DNA from: Flammeovirgaceae bacterium
Lineage (GTDB): Bacteria > Bacteroidota > Bacteroidia > Cytophagales > Cyclobacteriaceae
Length of the DNA: 34,943 nt
Assembly (NCBI GenBank): GCA_023251155.1
Contig: JAHEZH010000053.1
Span: 1 to 34,943 of the forward strand
Reading direction: 5' to 3'
The translations under genes were made by a program, and so were the position numbers. Of this stretch, positions 1 through 7,097 are shown piece after piece (within the stretch, counting starts at the first letter, position 1; each line of letters begins with the position of its first letter). Under the pieces are notes generated by a model. The model searched no databases. It was not told the origin of the DNA and saw nothing but the letters and a program-made list of their open reading frames with translations.

Positions 1-403
1 CAAAGTTGAGGGTCTGAGAGTAAAGACCTACCCGCATACCTAAGCTCAATTTACTTTCTTTTATACCTAGGTGGTAAGCATAGGAAGCCTGTGCTTCCAG
101 GTTATTCTGAGGCCCGAGTTTGTCATTGGCAATATAGGCACCAAAACCACTGTTGATTTTGAATATGGGAGCCGTAAAGCTAATAATCTGGGTTGTTGGC
201 GCCACTCCCCCTCCTACTGTAGGTGAATAGCCCAACCACTGGCTACGGTGTATAGCGGTGAGTTTGGTGATACCCTCCGTACCGGCAAATGCAGGGTTGA
301 AATACAATGTATTGAACATGTATTGCGAAAACTGAGGGTCCTGCTGCGCTATGGACACAGAAGTAAAAAATGCGAATAACCCTATGGCAAAAAGCTTCTT
401 CAC
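1..403 (-). CDS. PorP/SprF-family T9SS membrane protein (partial, N-terminal part only)
   Basis: The open frame runs from a GTG at 403 to the left edge, about 134 residues, with no stop. It starts with a signal peptide (MKKLFAIGLFAFFTSVSIAQ) followed at once by QDPQFSQYMFNTLYFNPAFAG, the hallmark start of the PorP/SprF family: an outer-membrane beta-barrel associated with type IX secretion and gliding. HRSQWLGY and the later IANDKLGP region also fit this family. GTG is chosen because the in-frame codons upstream reach a stop at 437-439 with no ATG between. It follows hemD by 115 bp on the same strand. The C-terminal part of the barrel is outside the window, so completeness is unknown. Confidence 0.88.
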   Translation of the reverse strand, partial: MKKLFAIGLFAFFTSVSIAQQDPQFSQYMFNTLYFNPAFAGTEGITKLTAIHRSQWLGYSPTVGGGVAPTTQIISFTAPIFKINSGFGAYIANDKLGPQNNLEAQASYAYHLGIKESKLSLGMRVGLYSQTLNF

Positions 404-518
404 TATTTTAAAGTAGAAAGTGGCATTAAATATAAATCAAATTACCTATTCACTTTCAATGTATGTAATTAAAGTGTAATAAAATATACGTCTTTCTAAA
501 ATCTTAGAACTGAACCAG

Positions 519-1295
519 TTATTTGATTCCGTTTGCCTTCTTAATATAGAGTTCCAGGGCACCGGTCATGGAAGGTGCATTGGGAAGAGGAGCTTCTATG
601 TCAAGAATCAACCCGGCATCTTTTACTGCCTTAGCGGTTGTTGGCCCGAAAGCGGCTAACCGTGTATTATTTTGTTTAAACTCTGGGAAATTGACGAATA
701 GTGAGTTGATGCCTGACGGGCTAAAAAATGCCAGGATATCATAAAACACATTTTTCAGATCGCTAAGGTTAGCCGCCACGGTGTGATAGATAATGGCCTC
801 CGTGTATTGATACCCGTTGGATTTTAAAAAGTCGGGAATATCATTTTTCCGGATATCTGAACAGGGGAAAAGGAATTTTTCGTTTTTGTGCTTCTTTACG
901 ATCTCCAGAAGGTCCTTGGTGTCTTTCAGGCCCGCAAAAATTTTCCGCTTACGGATAACGATATATTTCTGGAGATAGTTAGAAGTCTGATCGGAGATGC
1001 AGAAGTATTTCATGTCTGCCGGCATTTCAATCTTTAATTCCTGGCAGATATGGAAGAAATGATCTACCGCATTGCGACTGGTGAAGATGATGGCGGTATG
1101 ATTAAGTATTTCAATTTTTTGCTTACGAAATTCTTTTACCGGAACTGGCTCTACCTGAATGAACGGACGAAAATCGATCTTAAGACCAAATTTTTCTGCT
1201 AGCTTGAAGTAAGGTGAGTTAGGATCTGTAGGAGCTTCTTGAGTGACCAGAATACTTTTTACTTTTCGAGTCCTTTCATTAACAGTTTCCGCCAT
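519..1295 (-). CDS. hemD: Uroporphyrinogen-III synthase-like protein (HemD family)
   Basis: 258 residues, the normal length for HemD, which cyclises hydroxymethylbilane to uroporphyrinogen III in tetrapyrrole synthesis. Recognised by the two-lobe HemD pattern: ILVTQ near residue 16, IIFTSRNAVDHFF near 69-81, a middle ILAFFSPSGINSLF segment and a final RLAAFGPTTAKAVKDAG segment. The family has few strictly conserved catalytic residues, so sequence alone does not prove activity. It lies 25 bp downstream of the DUF4271 gene on the same strand, so they are probably co-transcribed; porP/sprF follows. No other early heme gene (hemA, hemB, hemC) is in the window. The residues before ILVTQ form a short charged extension. 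Confidence 0.85.
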   Translation of the reverse strand: MAETVNERTRKVKSILVTQEAPTDPNSPYFKLAEKFGLKIDFRPFIQVEPVPVKEFRKQKIEILNHTAIIFTSRNAVDHFFHICQELKIEMPADMKYFCISDQTSNYLQKYIVIRKRKIFAGLKDTKDLLEIVKKHKNEKFLFPCSDIRKNDIPDFLKSNGYQYTEAIIYHTVAANLSDLKNVFYDILAFFSPSGINSLFVNFPEFKQNNTRLAAFGPTTAKAVKDAGLILDIEAPLPNAPSMTGALELYIKKANGIK

Positions 1296-1320
1296 ATCTG
1301 CACTAGTCCGGAGTGTACTT

Positions 1321-2424
1321 TTATAAAAACAATAACTTAACTACAATCACTACAGGAAAAATTTCCGTAGCGCAAAGGTAGGAAAATAAATGAAAAGTGC
1401 TGTACGGTGATCTCTTCAATAATTTCAGAAAGACAATCGGAATCCAAAAAGCAAGCACCCAGCTCATCACATCGAAGAGGCGCATGAATGATTGCTTTGC
1501 GGCTACTCCAAAAACAAAATAGATGATCAGCAATACACCGATAAGCAGGCTGATCATAAATACGAGGCGGATGAAATTAAAAAACTGAATGGTTGCTGCT
1601 TCCGCAAAGTCAAATAACCGTGAAAAAGAAAAAACGATGAGTGACTTTAAAATAAGTAAGGCAAATATGAACACCGATAAACTAACCCAGCTGAATAACA
1701 GCCGGGTAACGCTGTAATAGTCGTTTACTTGCAGCCAGCTCCATGAGCCACGAGCATAAAAATTTATCGCCAGTAACAAAAACGACAAAAGCATACTCCC
1801 TATTCCGTAAAACAATAAGTTGCCGCTGGCTACAATTTTTGTACTGAGTACATTCTCTTCTCTTTCCTGCCCGGAAAACAATTTGATAAAGTTGAGGTAA
1901 TCAAAAAGTAACTGAGGGTTGCTTCTGTAAAGCAGAACGAAGCAAGTCATCAAAACACCAAAGGCAATAATGGAGAAATCATGAAAGCGATTCCGGTTTC
2001 GTTCGGCCAAATCATCATCCGCACGCACAGCTGATACAAATGCAATGATCTTTACTGCACAATCGGGTCTGGCCTTCTGCTGATGGTGAATCGCCAATGT
2101 GAGCTCAGAGGTGTAGATGGAGGAAAGACTATCGAGGTTGAATTTTCTCTTCCCGGCCTCCAGGTTCGCAGCCAGCTGTCCGTTGATGAATAATACCAGA
2201 GGTTGAGCATTTTCAAATTCCAAAAAATCACCTTTGAACTCAGCCGCATCTACACCTATATATATAGTGTTGCTCTCCAGGCTTACGCTGTCCGGGTTCA
2301 CGTATGCTCCATCGCTGAACAATTTAAATTGGCCGGACAGATCTTTGACTACCACGCGATGCTGCTGTGCCACTACAAAATGGGCCTTACCTAAAATGAA
2401 AAAGAGAAGAATGAAACGATACAT
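1321..2424 (-). CDS. DUF4271 domain-containing membrane protein
   Basis: 367 residues from the ATG at 2424; a TTG two codons earlier is open but unlikely to be the start. The N-terminus MYRFILLFFILGKAHFVVAQ is a signal peptide. About 125 extracytoplasmic residues follow, then roughly six hydrophobic helices filling the C-terminal 220 residues (for example FSIIAFGVLMTCFVLLY and LLIGVLLIIYFVFG). This soluble N-domain plus multi-helix C-half is the DUF4271 architecture, a Bacteroidota family of unknown function often seen beside hemD. The gene sits directly before hemD and is divergent from hemW. The family assignment is from recall of the pattern; no function is claimed. Confidence 0.75.
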   Translation of the reverse strand: MYRFILLFFILGKAHFVVAQQHRVVVKDLSGQFKLFSDGAYVNPDSVSLESNTIYIGVDAAEFKGDFLEFENAQPLVLFINGQLAANLEAGKRKFNLDSLSSIYTSELTLAIHHQQKARPDCAVKIIAFVSAVRADDDLAERNRNRFHDFSIIAFGVLMTCFVLLYRSNPQLLFDYLNFIKLFSGQEREENVLSTKIVASGNLLFYGIGSMLLSFLLLAINFYARGSWSWLQVNDYYSVTRLLFSWVSLSVFIFALLILKSLIVFSFSRLFDFAEAATIQFFNFIRLVFMISLLIGVLLIIYFVFGVAAKQSFMRLFDVMSWVLAFWIPIVFLKLLKRSPYSTFHLFSYLCATEIFPVVIVVKLLFL

Positions 2425-2441
2425 GCCCAAAACAAGCGCGC

Positions 2442-2475
2442 CAAAATATTTAAAACCGCTAACTACAAACTTAAA
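2442..2475 (-). promoter_or_regulatory. Probable promoter of the DUF4271-hemD unit
   Basis: Reading the minus strand upstream of the 2424 start, a TTTG is followed about 17 nt later by TATTTTG, close to the Bacteroidota primary sigma pattern TTTG-N19-TAnnTTTG but one base short in the -7 box. It lies in the 70-bp region divergent from hemW. Confidence 0.35.
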
Positions 2476-2488
2476 AAAATGTTCTGAC

Positions 2489-2496
2489 TAACTTTG
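2489..2496 (+). promoter_or_regulatory. -7 promoter box for hemW
   Basis: TAACTTTG matches the Bacteroidota -7 consensus TAnnTTTG exactly. No clear TTTG is seen at -33. The GTG at 2496 overlaps this box and so is unlikely to be the start codon; the ATG at 2508 would then have a leader of only a few nucleotides. Confidence 0.5.
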
Positions 2497-2507
2497 TGTT
2501 TACAAAA

Positions 2508-3638
2508 ATGGCAGGACTTTATATTCATATTCCATTTTGCAAGCAGGCCTGTCATTATTGTGATTTCCACTTTTCCACCAACCAGTCTACCCGCAGAGAT
2601 CTGATAGCGTGCATCAATAGAGAGCTTGAGCTTCAGAAAGATTATCTGCACCAGGAAATCATCAACACGATCTATTTTGGAGGTGGTACACCTTCCCTGC
2701 TTTCGGCCGAAGAACTGAATAAAATAGTTGAATCCATTCATTCTATCTATAAAATAAGCGAACAGGCTGAAATCACACTGGAGGCCAACCCGGATGACCT
2801 TTCGGAAGAAAAACTGAAAGAACTACGGCTGGCTGGTGTTAACCGTTTAAGTATCGGAATACAATCATTCAACGATGCGATTTTAGCGTTTTTCAATCGT
2901 GCCCATAATTCGACCGAAGCTTTCAATTCTGTTGCCCGGGCAAGAGCCGCCGGTTTTGATAACATCAGCATAGATCTGATGTATGCCATTCCTGGTCAGA
3001 GTCATGAGCTCTGGCAAAAAAATATGGAGCTTGCGCTGAGCTTGCACCCCGAACATATATCATCCTATACATTGACCATTGAAGAAAAGACCGCATTTGG
3101 TCAATGGGCCAAACGCGGAAAGCTAAAAGGTGTGGAGGAAGAATTTGCAGCACATGAATTTGAACTGCTAATGAACACCATGAGTACTGCAGGGTATGAA
3201 CATTATGAGATCTCCAATTTTTGCAAGCCAGGTTATCATTCAAAGCATAATAGTAACTATTGGCGTCAGCAAAATTACCTGGGTATCGGGCCGAGTGCCC
3301 ATTCCTATAATGGAGTTAGCCGCCAGTTTAACGTGAGCAACAATGCGGCCTACATCAGATTGCTTCATGAAAACAAAATACCTTTTGAACTGGAGACACT
3401 CACCCCTGAAAATAAAATCAACGAATTTATCTTTACCACACTGCGCACCTCATGGGGCTGCAATCTCAACTATTTAAAAACGCACCTGAATTACGACCTG
3501 ATAAAATCGCAAGGTCCCTATTTAAAGAACTTGCAAGAAAAAGATCTGATTTCCATAAATGATGAGCGGCTTTTGCTTACGCATAAAGGAAAATTCCTGG
3601 CTGACCAGATTGCCTCTGACTTATTTGTTGTGAGTTAA
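2508..3638 (+). CDS. hemW: Radical SAM heme chaperone HemW
   Basis: 376 residues from the ATG at 2508. HemW belongs to the radical SAM superfamily; it binds heme and a 4Fe-4S cluster and hands heme to acceptor proteins, and was formerly called oxygen-independent coproporphyrinogen oxidase-like. The N-terminus has LYIHIPFC followed by the cluster motif CxxxCxxC (C11, C15, C18), then DF, the HemW form of the motif. GGGTPS at 58-63, an LSIGIQSFND segment and SIDLMYAIPGQ are typical of the HemN/HemW barrel, and the C-terminal HemN_C-like domain (NEFIFTTLRTSWG) is present. Length is normal for HemW and shorter than HemN. It is divergent from the unit containing hemD. Confidence 0.92.
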   Translation: MAGLYIHIPFCKQACHYCDFHFSTNQSTRRDLIACINRELELQKDYLHQEIINTIYFGGGTPSLLSAEELNKIVESIHSIYKISEQAEITLEANPDDLSEEKLKELRLAGVNRLSIGIQSFNDAILAFFNRAHNSTEAFNSVARARAAGFDNISIDLMYAIPGQSHELWQKNMELALSLHPEHISSYTLTIEEKTAFGQWAKRGKLKGVEEEFAAHEFELLMNTMSTAGYEHYEISNFCKPGYHSKHNSNYWRQQNYLGIGPSAHSYNGVSRQFNVSNNAAYIRLLHENKIPFELETLTPENKINEFIFTTLRTSWGCNLNYLKTHLNYDLIKSQGPYLKNLQEKDLISINDERLLLTHKGKFLADQIASDLFVVS

Positions 3639-3694
3639 CGAGCCGCTTCTTCTCCGGCGATCAGGAATTTATTACTTTCGGCCACCTATATCAC

Positions 3695-4060
3695 ATGACA
3701 CCTGAAGAAAAACGTGTATATCTTCTGTTGAAGGCTGTTATTTATCATTACCACGGCCTGGATGAAGCAGAGAAGCTAGACCTCGATGATAGCGCGACCA
3801 AACTGGATGCTGCAGAACAATTAAAGTGGGCGCTCGATTTTGTGGCTAAAGATTACCTCACCGCTTTCGATCGGGCAAGGGTGTTTCTTAATGAAATCAT
3901 CGGAGATTACACCAAAGAAAAACGCATTGAACTCATCAACATGGTGTGGCAATCCAACAATCTGAAAGGATACGTTACCGAGATGGAAGCTACGGCCATG
4001 CTCAAGCTTGCCAAAGACTGGAATGTGGAGAAAGAACTGATTGAACTGGTTCTTAAGTAA
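3695..4060 (+). CDS. Small hypothetical protein, TerB-like helical fold
   Basis: 121 residues, all predicted helical, acidic, with no signal peptide or membrane segment. I do not recognise a characterised family. The C-terminal half (KRIELINMVWQSN, then GYVTEMEATAMLKLAKDWNV) follows the spacing of TerB-like domains, where a helix is followed by an acidic G-x-[LV]-[TD]-x-x-E turn and a leucine-rich helix. This likeness is by eye only. Degenerate -7 box TACTTTCG lies at 3673-3680, 15 nt before the ATG. It follows hemW by 56 bp and converges on metK. Confidence 0.6.
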   Translation: MTPEEKRVYLLLKAVIYHYHGLDEAEKLDLDDSATKLDAAEQLKWALDFVAKDYLTAFDRARVFLNEIIGDYTKEKRIELINMVWQSNNLKGYVTEMEATAMLKLAKDWNVEKELIELVLK

Positions 4061-4105
4061 GAATTCTATTCACTTCTATTTAATAAAACCCTGCAGCGGT
4101 TGAAA

Positions 4106-4145
4106 TTTTGCTTTATAAAGCAAAAGGCCCTCCTGAGGGGCCTTT
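4106..4145. terminator. Bidirectional terminator between the 3695 gene and metK, overlapping a 20-bp palindrome
   Basis: AAAGGCCC at 4123-4130 pairs with GGGCCTTT at 4138-4145 around a 7-nt loop. The plus strand continues CTTTACTTGTTT; the minus strand continues into TTTTGCTTTATAAA. Immediately left, 4106-4125 is a perfect 20-bp palindrome (TTTTGCTTTATAAAGCAAAA) sharing three bases with the first stem. The two genes converge here, so one structure can end both transcripts. Confidence 0.75.
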
Positions 4146-4168
4146 ACTTGTTTAAAATAGATTGCTGA

Positions 4169-5422
4169 TTACAGTTTGAATGCTTTTTTAACGGCATCCA
4201 CATAGTCCAGTTTTTCCCAAGGGAAGAGCTCCACCTTCATCTTCAATTCGTTTTGTTTTCCTTTATTGAAGATCTTTTCTACCACTTTAGACTCACGGCC
4301 CATGTGACCATAAGCTGCCGTTTCAGAATAGATAGGGGTTCTCAGTTTGAAACGCTCTTCGATAAAGTAAGGACGCATATCAAAAATTTTCTCAATCTTC
4401 TTCGAGATCTCGCCATCAGTAAGGTTCACTTTAGCGGTACCGTATGTATTTACATACAATCCTACAGGCTTGGCTACACCAATCGCGTAAGCTACTTGCA
4501 CCAATACTTCATCACACACCCCTGCTGCAACCAGGTTCTTGGCGATGTGACGTGTTGCATAGGCTGCAGAACGGTCAACCTTTGAAGGATCTTTTCCTGA
4601 GAATGCACCACCACCATGAGCACCTTTACCACCGTAGGTATCTACAATGATCTTGCGACCCGTTAAACCGGTATCTCCGTGAGGGCCACCGATTACGAAT
4701 TTACCGGTTGGGTTTACGTGATAGGTGATATCATTACCGAATAACTTCTGAACGCGTTTAGGTAATTTCTTAGCAATGCGCGGCACAAGAATGTTGATCA
4801 CATCGTCCTTGATCTTGGCCAGCATCACGGAATCCTTAGCAAAATCATCGTGCTGGGTAGAGATGACAATCGCATCGATGCGCTGAGGCTTGTTATCATC
4901 TGAATATTCAATTGTCACCTGAGACTTGGCATCCGGACGGAGGTAAGTCATCACCTTTCCTTCTCTGCGGATCACAGCCAACTCGCGCAATAGCAAGTGA
5001 GCCAACTCCAGAGGAAGCGGCATCAAATTGTCCGTTTCGTTGGTCGCATAACCGAACATCATACCCTGGTCACCCGCGCCCTGATCTTCTTTCTTCTTAC
5101 GCTCAACGCCCTGGTTGATATCGGCAGACTGTTCGTGGATAGCTGAAAAAATACCGCAGCTGTTGGCTTCGAACATGTATTCGCTCTTGGTATAACCAAT
5201 CTTTCTGATTACCTCACGGGCGATGTCCTGCACATCCAAATAGGCTTTTGATTTAACCTCACCTGCCAATACTACTTGTCCGGTAGTTACCAGTGTTTCA
5301 CACGCTACCTTAGAAGTAGCATCGTAAGCTAAGAAGTAATCGATAAGCGCATCTGAAATCTGATCCGCTACTTTGTCTGGGTGTCCTTCCGACACTGATT
5401 CTGATGTGAATAAGTAAGGCAT
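4169..5422 (-). CDS. metK: S-adenosylmethionine synthetase
   Basis: 417 residues. Makes S-adenosylmethionine from methionine and ATP in the cytosol. Begins [21 protein letters not shown], with the SEGHPDK signature. [12 protein letters not shown] (methionine and ATP binding hexapeptide region), the glycine-rich [19 protein letters not shown] signature and the C-terminal GHMGR segment are all present. All three MetK domains are complete. It is longer than the roughly 384-residue E. coli enzyme mainly through a charged insert ([10 protein letters not shown]) just before GAGDQG and an extended C-terminus, as usual in Bacteroidota. It has its own promoter at 5453-5481 and a shared terminator downstream. 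No SAM riboswitch is apparent in the short leader. Confidence 0.97.
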   Translation of the reverse strand: MPYLFTSESVSEGHPDKVADQISDALIDYFLAYDATSKVACETLVTTGQVVLAGEVKSKAYLDVQDIAREVIRKIGYTKSEYMFEANSCGIFSAIHEQSADINQGVERKKKEDQGAGDQGMMFGYATNETDNLMPLPLELAHLLLRELAVIRREGKVMTYLRPDAKSQVTIEYSDDNKPQRIDAIVISTQHDDFAKDSVMLAKIKDDVINILVPRIAKKLPKRVQKLFGNDITYHVNPTGKFVIGGPHGDTGLTGRKIIVDTYGGKGAHGGGAFSGKDPSKVDRSAAYATRHIAKNLVAAGVCDEVLVQVAYAIGVAKPVGLYVNTYGTAKVNLTDGEISKKIEKIFDMRPYFIEERFKLRTPIYSETAAYGHMGRESKVVEKIFNKGKQNELKMKVELFPWEKLDYVDAVKKAFKL

Positions 5423-5452
5423 AGTTGAAGTTAATGATCTTGTTTAAGGTCG

Positions 5453-5481
5453 CAAAGATAATAAGTACATGAATATAGCAA
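5453..5481 (-). promoter_or_regulatory. metK promoter
   Basis: On the minus strand TTG (5481-5479) is followed after 18 nt by TATCTTTG (5460-5453), an exact match to the Bacteroidota -7 box TAnnTTTG. It lies 30 nt upstream of the metK ATG. Confidence 0.7.
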
Positions 5482-5487
5482 GGGTTT

Positions 5488-5508
5488 AACCTATTGAATT
5501 AATAGGTT
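5488..5508 (-). terminator. Hairpin directly after the RsmI-like gene
   Basis: AACCTATT (5488-5495) and AATAGGTT (5501-5508) form a perfect 8-bp stem with a 5-nt loop, beginning right at the stop codon of the upstream minus-strand gene. It is AT-rich and has no clear T-run on that strand, so termination is only a possibility; it also lies just upstream of the metK promoter. Confidence 0.35.
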
Positions 5509-6210
5509 TTACGCCAAAAAAACAAAGACCGCGGGAGTTTTAGGCCATGCTTCTTTACTGGCCTTCCATTGTTTGATTGTTTTTGTCTGTATGGATTCAT
5601 TTTTACCGGTGATATCAATGGCTACCGTAAGTAATGTTTCCGACTGAAGATGCTTCAATAAATGATCAAACAGAGAAGTATTACGATACGGCGTTTCGAT
5701 GAAGATCTGGGTTTGATTCCTGATTTTTGATTCACGTTCCAGCTCTTTAATCTTTGCCGCTGCATCTTTTGCCTCTACGGGCAAATAGCCATGAAAGGCA
5801 AATTGCTGTCCATTTAACCCCGAGGCCATCAATGCCATCACTATAGAGGATGGTCCTACCAATGGCACCACGGTTATCTTGTGCTGATGAGCATACTTTA
5901 CCGCCAAAGCTCCAGGATCAGCAATACCGGGGCAACCCGATTCGGAAAGTATGCCCACGTCAATACCTTCCGATAAGGGTTTTAATAATTGGTTCAGCTC
6001 TGCCTCTTTTGTATCCTTATTTAACACCTGAAAGTGAAGGGCCTCGATGCTTGAATAGATTTTAAGACTACTTAGAAATCTTCGTGCCGTGCGCACGTCT
6101 TCAACCACGAAGTGAGTTAATGGTCTAATGGTATCCATCAGCTGCTGAGGGATAACCGATAAGGTATCCTCCGCTATGGGTACAGGGATCAGGTAAAGTT
6201 TGCCACTCAT
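5509..6210 (-). CDS. RsmI-like SAM-dependent methyltransferase (tetrapyrrole-methylase fold)
   Basis: 233 residues from the ATG at 6210. The sequence starts GKLYLIPVPI, where the RsmI/CobA-type fold usually has LYLVPTPIGN, and has the SESGCPGIADPGA loop and VVPLVGPSSIVMALMASG segment, which form the SAM site and dimer core of this fold. Relatives methylate the 2'-O of C1402 in 16S rRNA (RsmI), but the Bacteroidota form is more divergent, so the substrate is not proved. The start is set by a 4-nt ATGA overlap with the stop of the upstream esterase gene (6207-6210), implying translational coupling; a longer open frame up to 6273 would lie inside that gene and is rejected. Confidence 0.82.
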   Translation of the reverse strand: MSGKLYLIPVPIAEDTLSVIPQQLMDTIRPLTHFVVEDVRTARRFLSSLKIYSSIEALHFQVLNKDTKEAELNQLLKPLSEGIDVGILSESGCPGIADPGALAVKYAHQHKITVVPLVGPSSIVMALMASGLNGQQFAFHGYLPVEAKDAAAKIKELERESKIRNQTQIFIETPYRNTSLFDHLLKHLQSETLLTVAIDITGKNESIQTKTIKQWKASKEAWPKTPAVFVFLA

Positions 6211-6968
6211 GCCTTGCCTAAAAACTGCAATACCATTTGAGCAAACTCCTGTGGCTTTTCCGCCTGCACCCAATGACCGGTGTCAATACTTTCAATCTTT
6301 GCCTGTGGGAACAGCTGTAAGATCACTGCCTCATCGCCCGGTTTATAATAATTGGATCTTGCTCCTTTTACAAAAAGTGTTGGCCCGTCAAAGGTTCCGG
6401 GGTATTGTATATCGACACCAATATTTTCAATGCTTTTGTCAATGCCCGGCAAATTGATCTTCCATTCAAATCCATTATCTGTTCGTGAAAGATTCTTCAG
6501 CAAAAACTGACGTACGTCTGGCTCAGGCACGTGCTCCGATAGCAACTGGTCTGCTTCATTGCGCGAAGTGAGTGTCTGAAGATTGATCGACTGTAGTCCT
6601 TCTAAGATTGCATCATGATGGATGGGATAATACTTGGGAACAATGTCAACCACAATCAGCTTACTTAACTTATCCGGATTCTTTACTGCAAAGTTCATGG
6701 CTGTCTTGCCACCCATGGAGTGACCCAGAATGACCGGGTTCTCGATTTGATGTTCGGCCAGAAACTCTTCCAGATCAAGCGTCATCGCTTTGAAGTCAAA
6801 CTCATCGCTGTGGGGCGACTGGCCATGATTGCGCTGATCCACCAGATAAACCTTAAAATGAGTGGCAAATGTTTTAGCATGGGTAAACCAATTGTCGGAT
6901 GAACCGAACAACCCGTGAAGAATAATAAGCGGCTCACCCTGGCCCGATTCTCTGAAGAATAATTTCAT
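6207..6968 (-). CDS. Alpha/beta hydrolase, YbfF/ABHD11-like esterase
   Basis: 253 residues, cytosolic. Oxyanion segment LHGLFGSSDNW near 18-27, VDQRNHGQSPHS near 43-54, and nucleophile elbow GHSMGG with Ser84. The likely triad is Ser84, Asp108 (in VVDIVP) and His232 (in DTGHWV), matching the positions in the YbfF/ABHD11 family, which hydrolyses short acyl esters and thioesters in vitro. The natural substrate is unknown. It is the first gene of a two-gene unit, overlapping the methyltransferase start by 4 nt, and is divergent from lysA. Confidence 0.85.
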   Translation of the reverse strand: MKLFFRESGQGEPLIILHGLFGSSDNWFTHAKTFATHFKVYLVDQRNHGQSPHSDEFDFKAMTLDLEEFLAEHQIENPVILGHSMGGKTAMNFAVKNPDKLSKLIVVDIVPKYYPIHHDAILEGLQSINLQTLTSRNEADQLLSEHVPEPDVRQFLLKNLSRTDNGFEWKINLPGIDKSIENIGVDIQYPGTFDGPTLFVKGARSNYYKPGDEAVILQLFPQAKIESIDTGHWVQAEKPQEFAQMVLQFLGKA

Positions 6969-7050
6969 TTTCCCTTTATTGTATTCGTGCCTAACCTATG
7001 TGAGGCAATATTTAGTGGGGCAATTTACAAAATGGATTTCTTCATTCTGG

Positions 7051-7058
7051 TATATTTG
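7051..7058 (+). promoter_or_regulatory. -7 promoter box of lysA
   Basis: TATATTTG matches TAnnTTTG exactly. No good -33 TTTG is visible. Transcription would start about 5 to 7 nt downstream, at the base of the hairpin at 7063-7082. Confidence 0.55.
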
Positions 7059-7062
7059 CCGC

Positions 7063-7082
7063 AGGTCGGCATGAGCCGACCT
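7063..7082 (+). promoter_or_regulatory. Perfect 8-bp leader hairpin followed by a T-rich run before lysA
   Basis: AGGTCGGC (7063-7070), tetraloop ATGA, GCCGACCT (7075-7082), then TATTTATTTTTTGAT up to the lysA ATG at 7098. The shape resembles an intrinsic terminator, but its position at the expected transcript 5' end suits an mRNA-stabilising 5' stem-loop equally well. It is not a lysine riboswitch: the leader is far too short. Confidence 0.55.
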
Positions 7083-7097
7083 TATTTATTTTTTGAT

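Noticed and set aside
5423-5508. SAM riboswitch upstream of metK
   Set aside because: The leader after the -7 box is about 25 nt, too short for any known SAM riboswitch, and no fitting fold is seen.
6211-6273. Longer start for the RsmI-like gene
   Set aside because: It would lie inside the esterase gene; the ATGA overlap and family start support 6210.
6987-7097. N-terminal extension of lysA
   Set aside because: The extension contains the -7 box and a perfect hairpin, and the residues do not match the LysA family.
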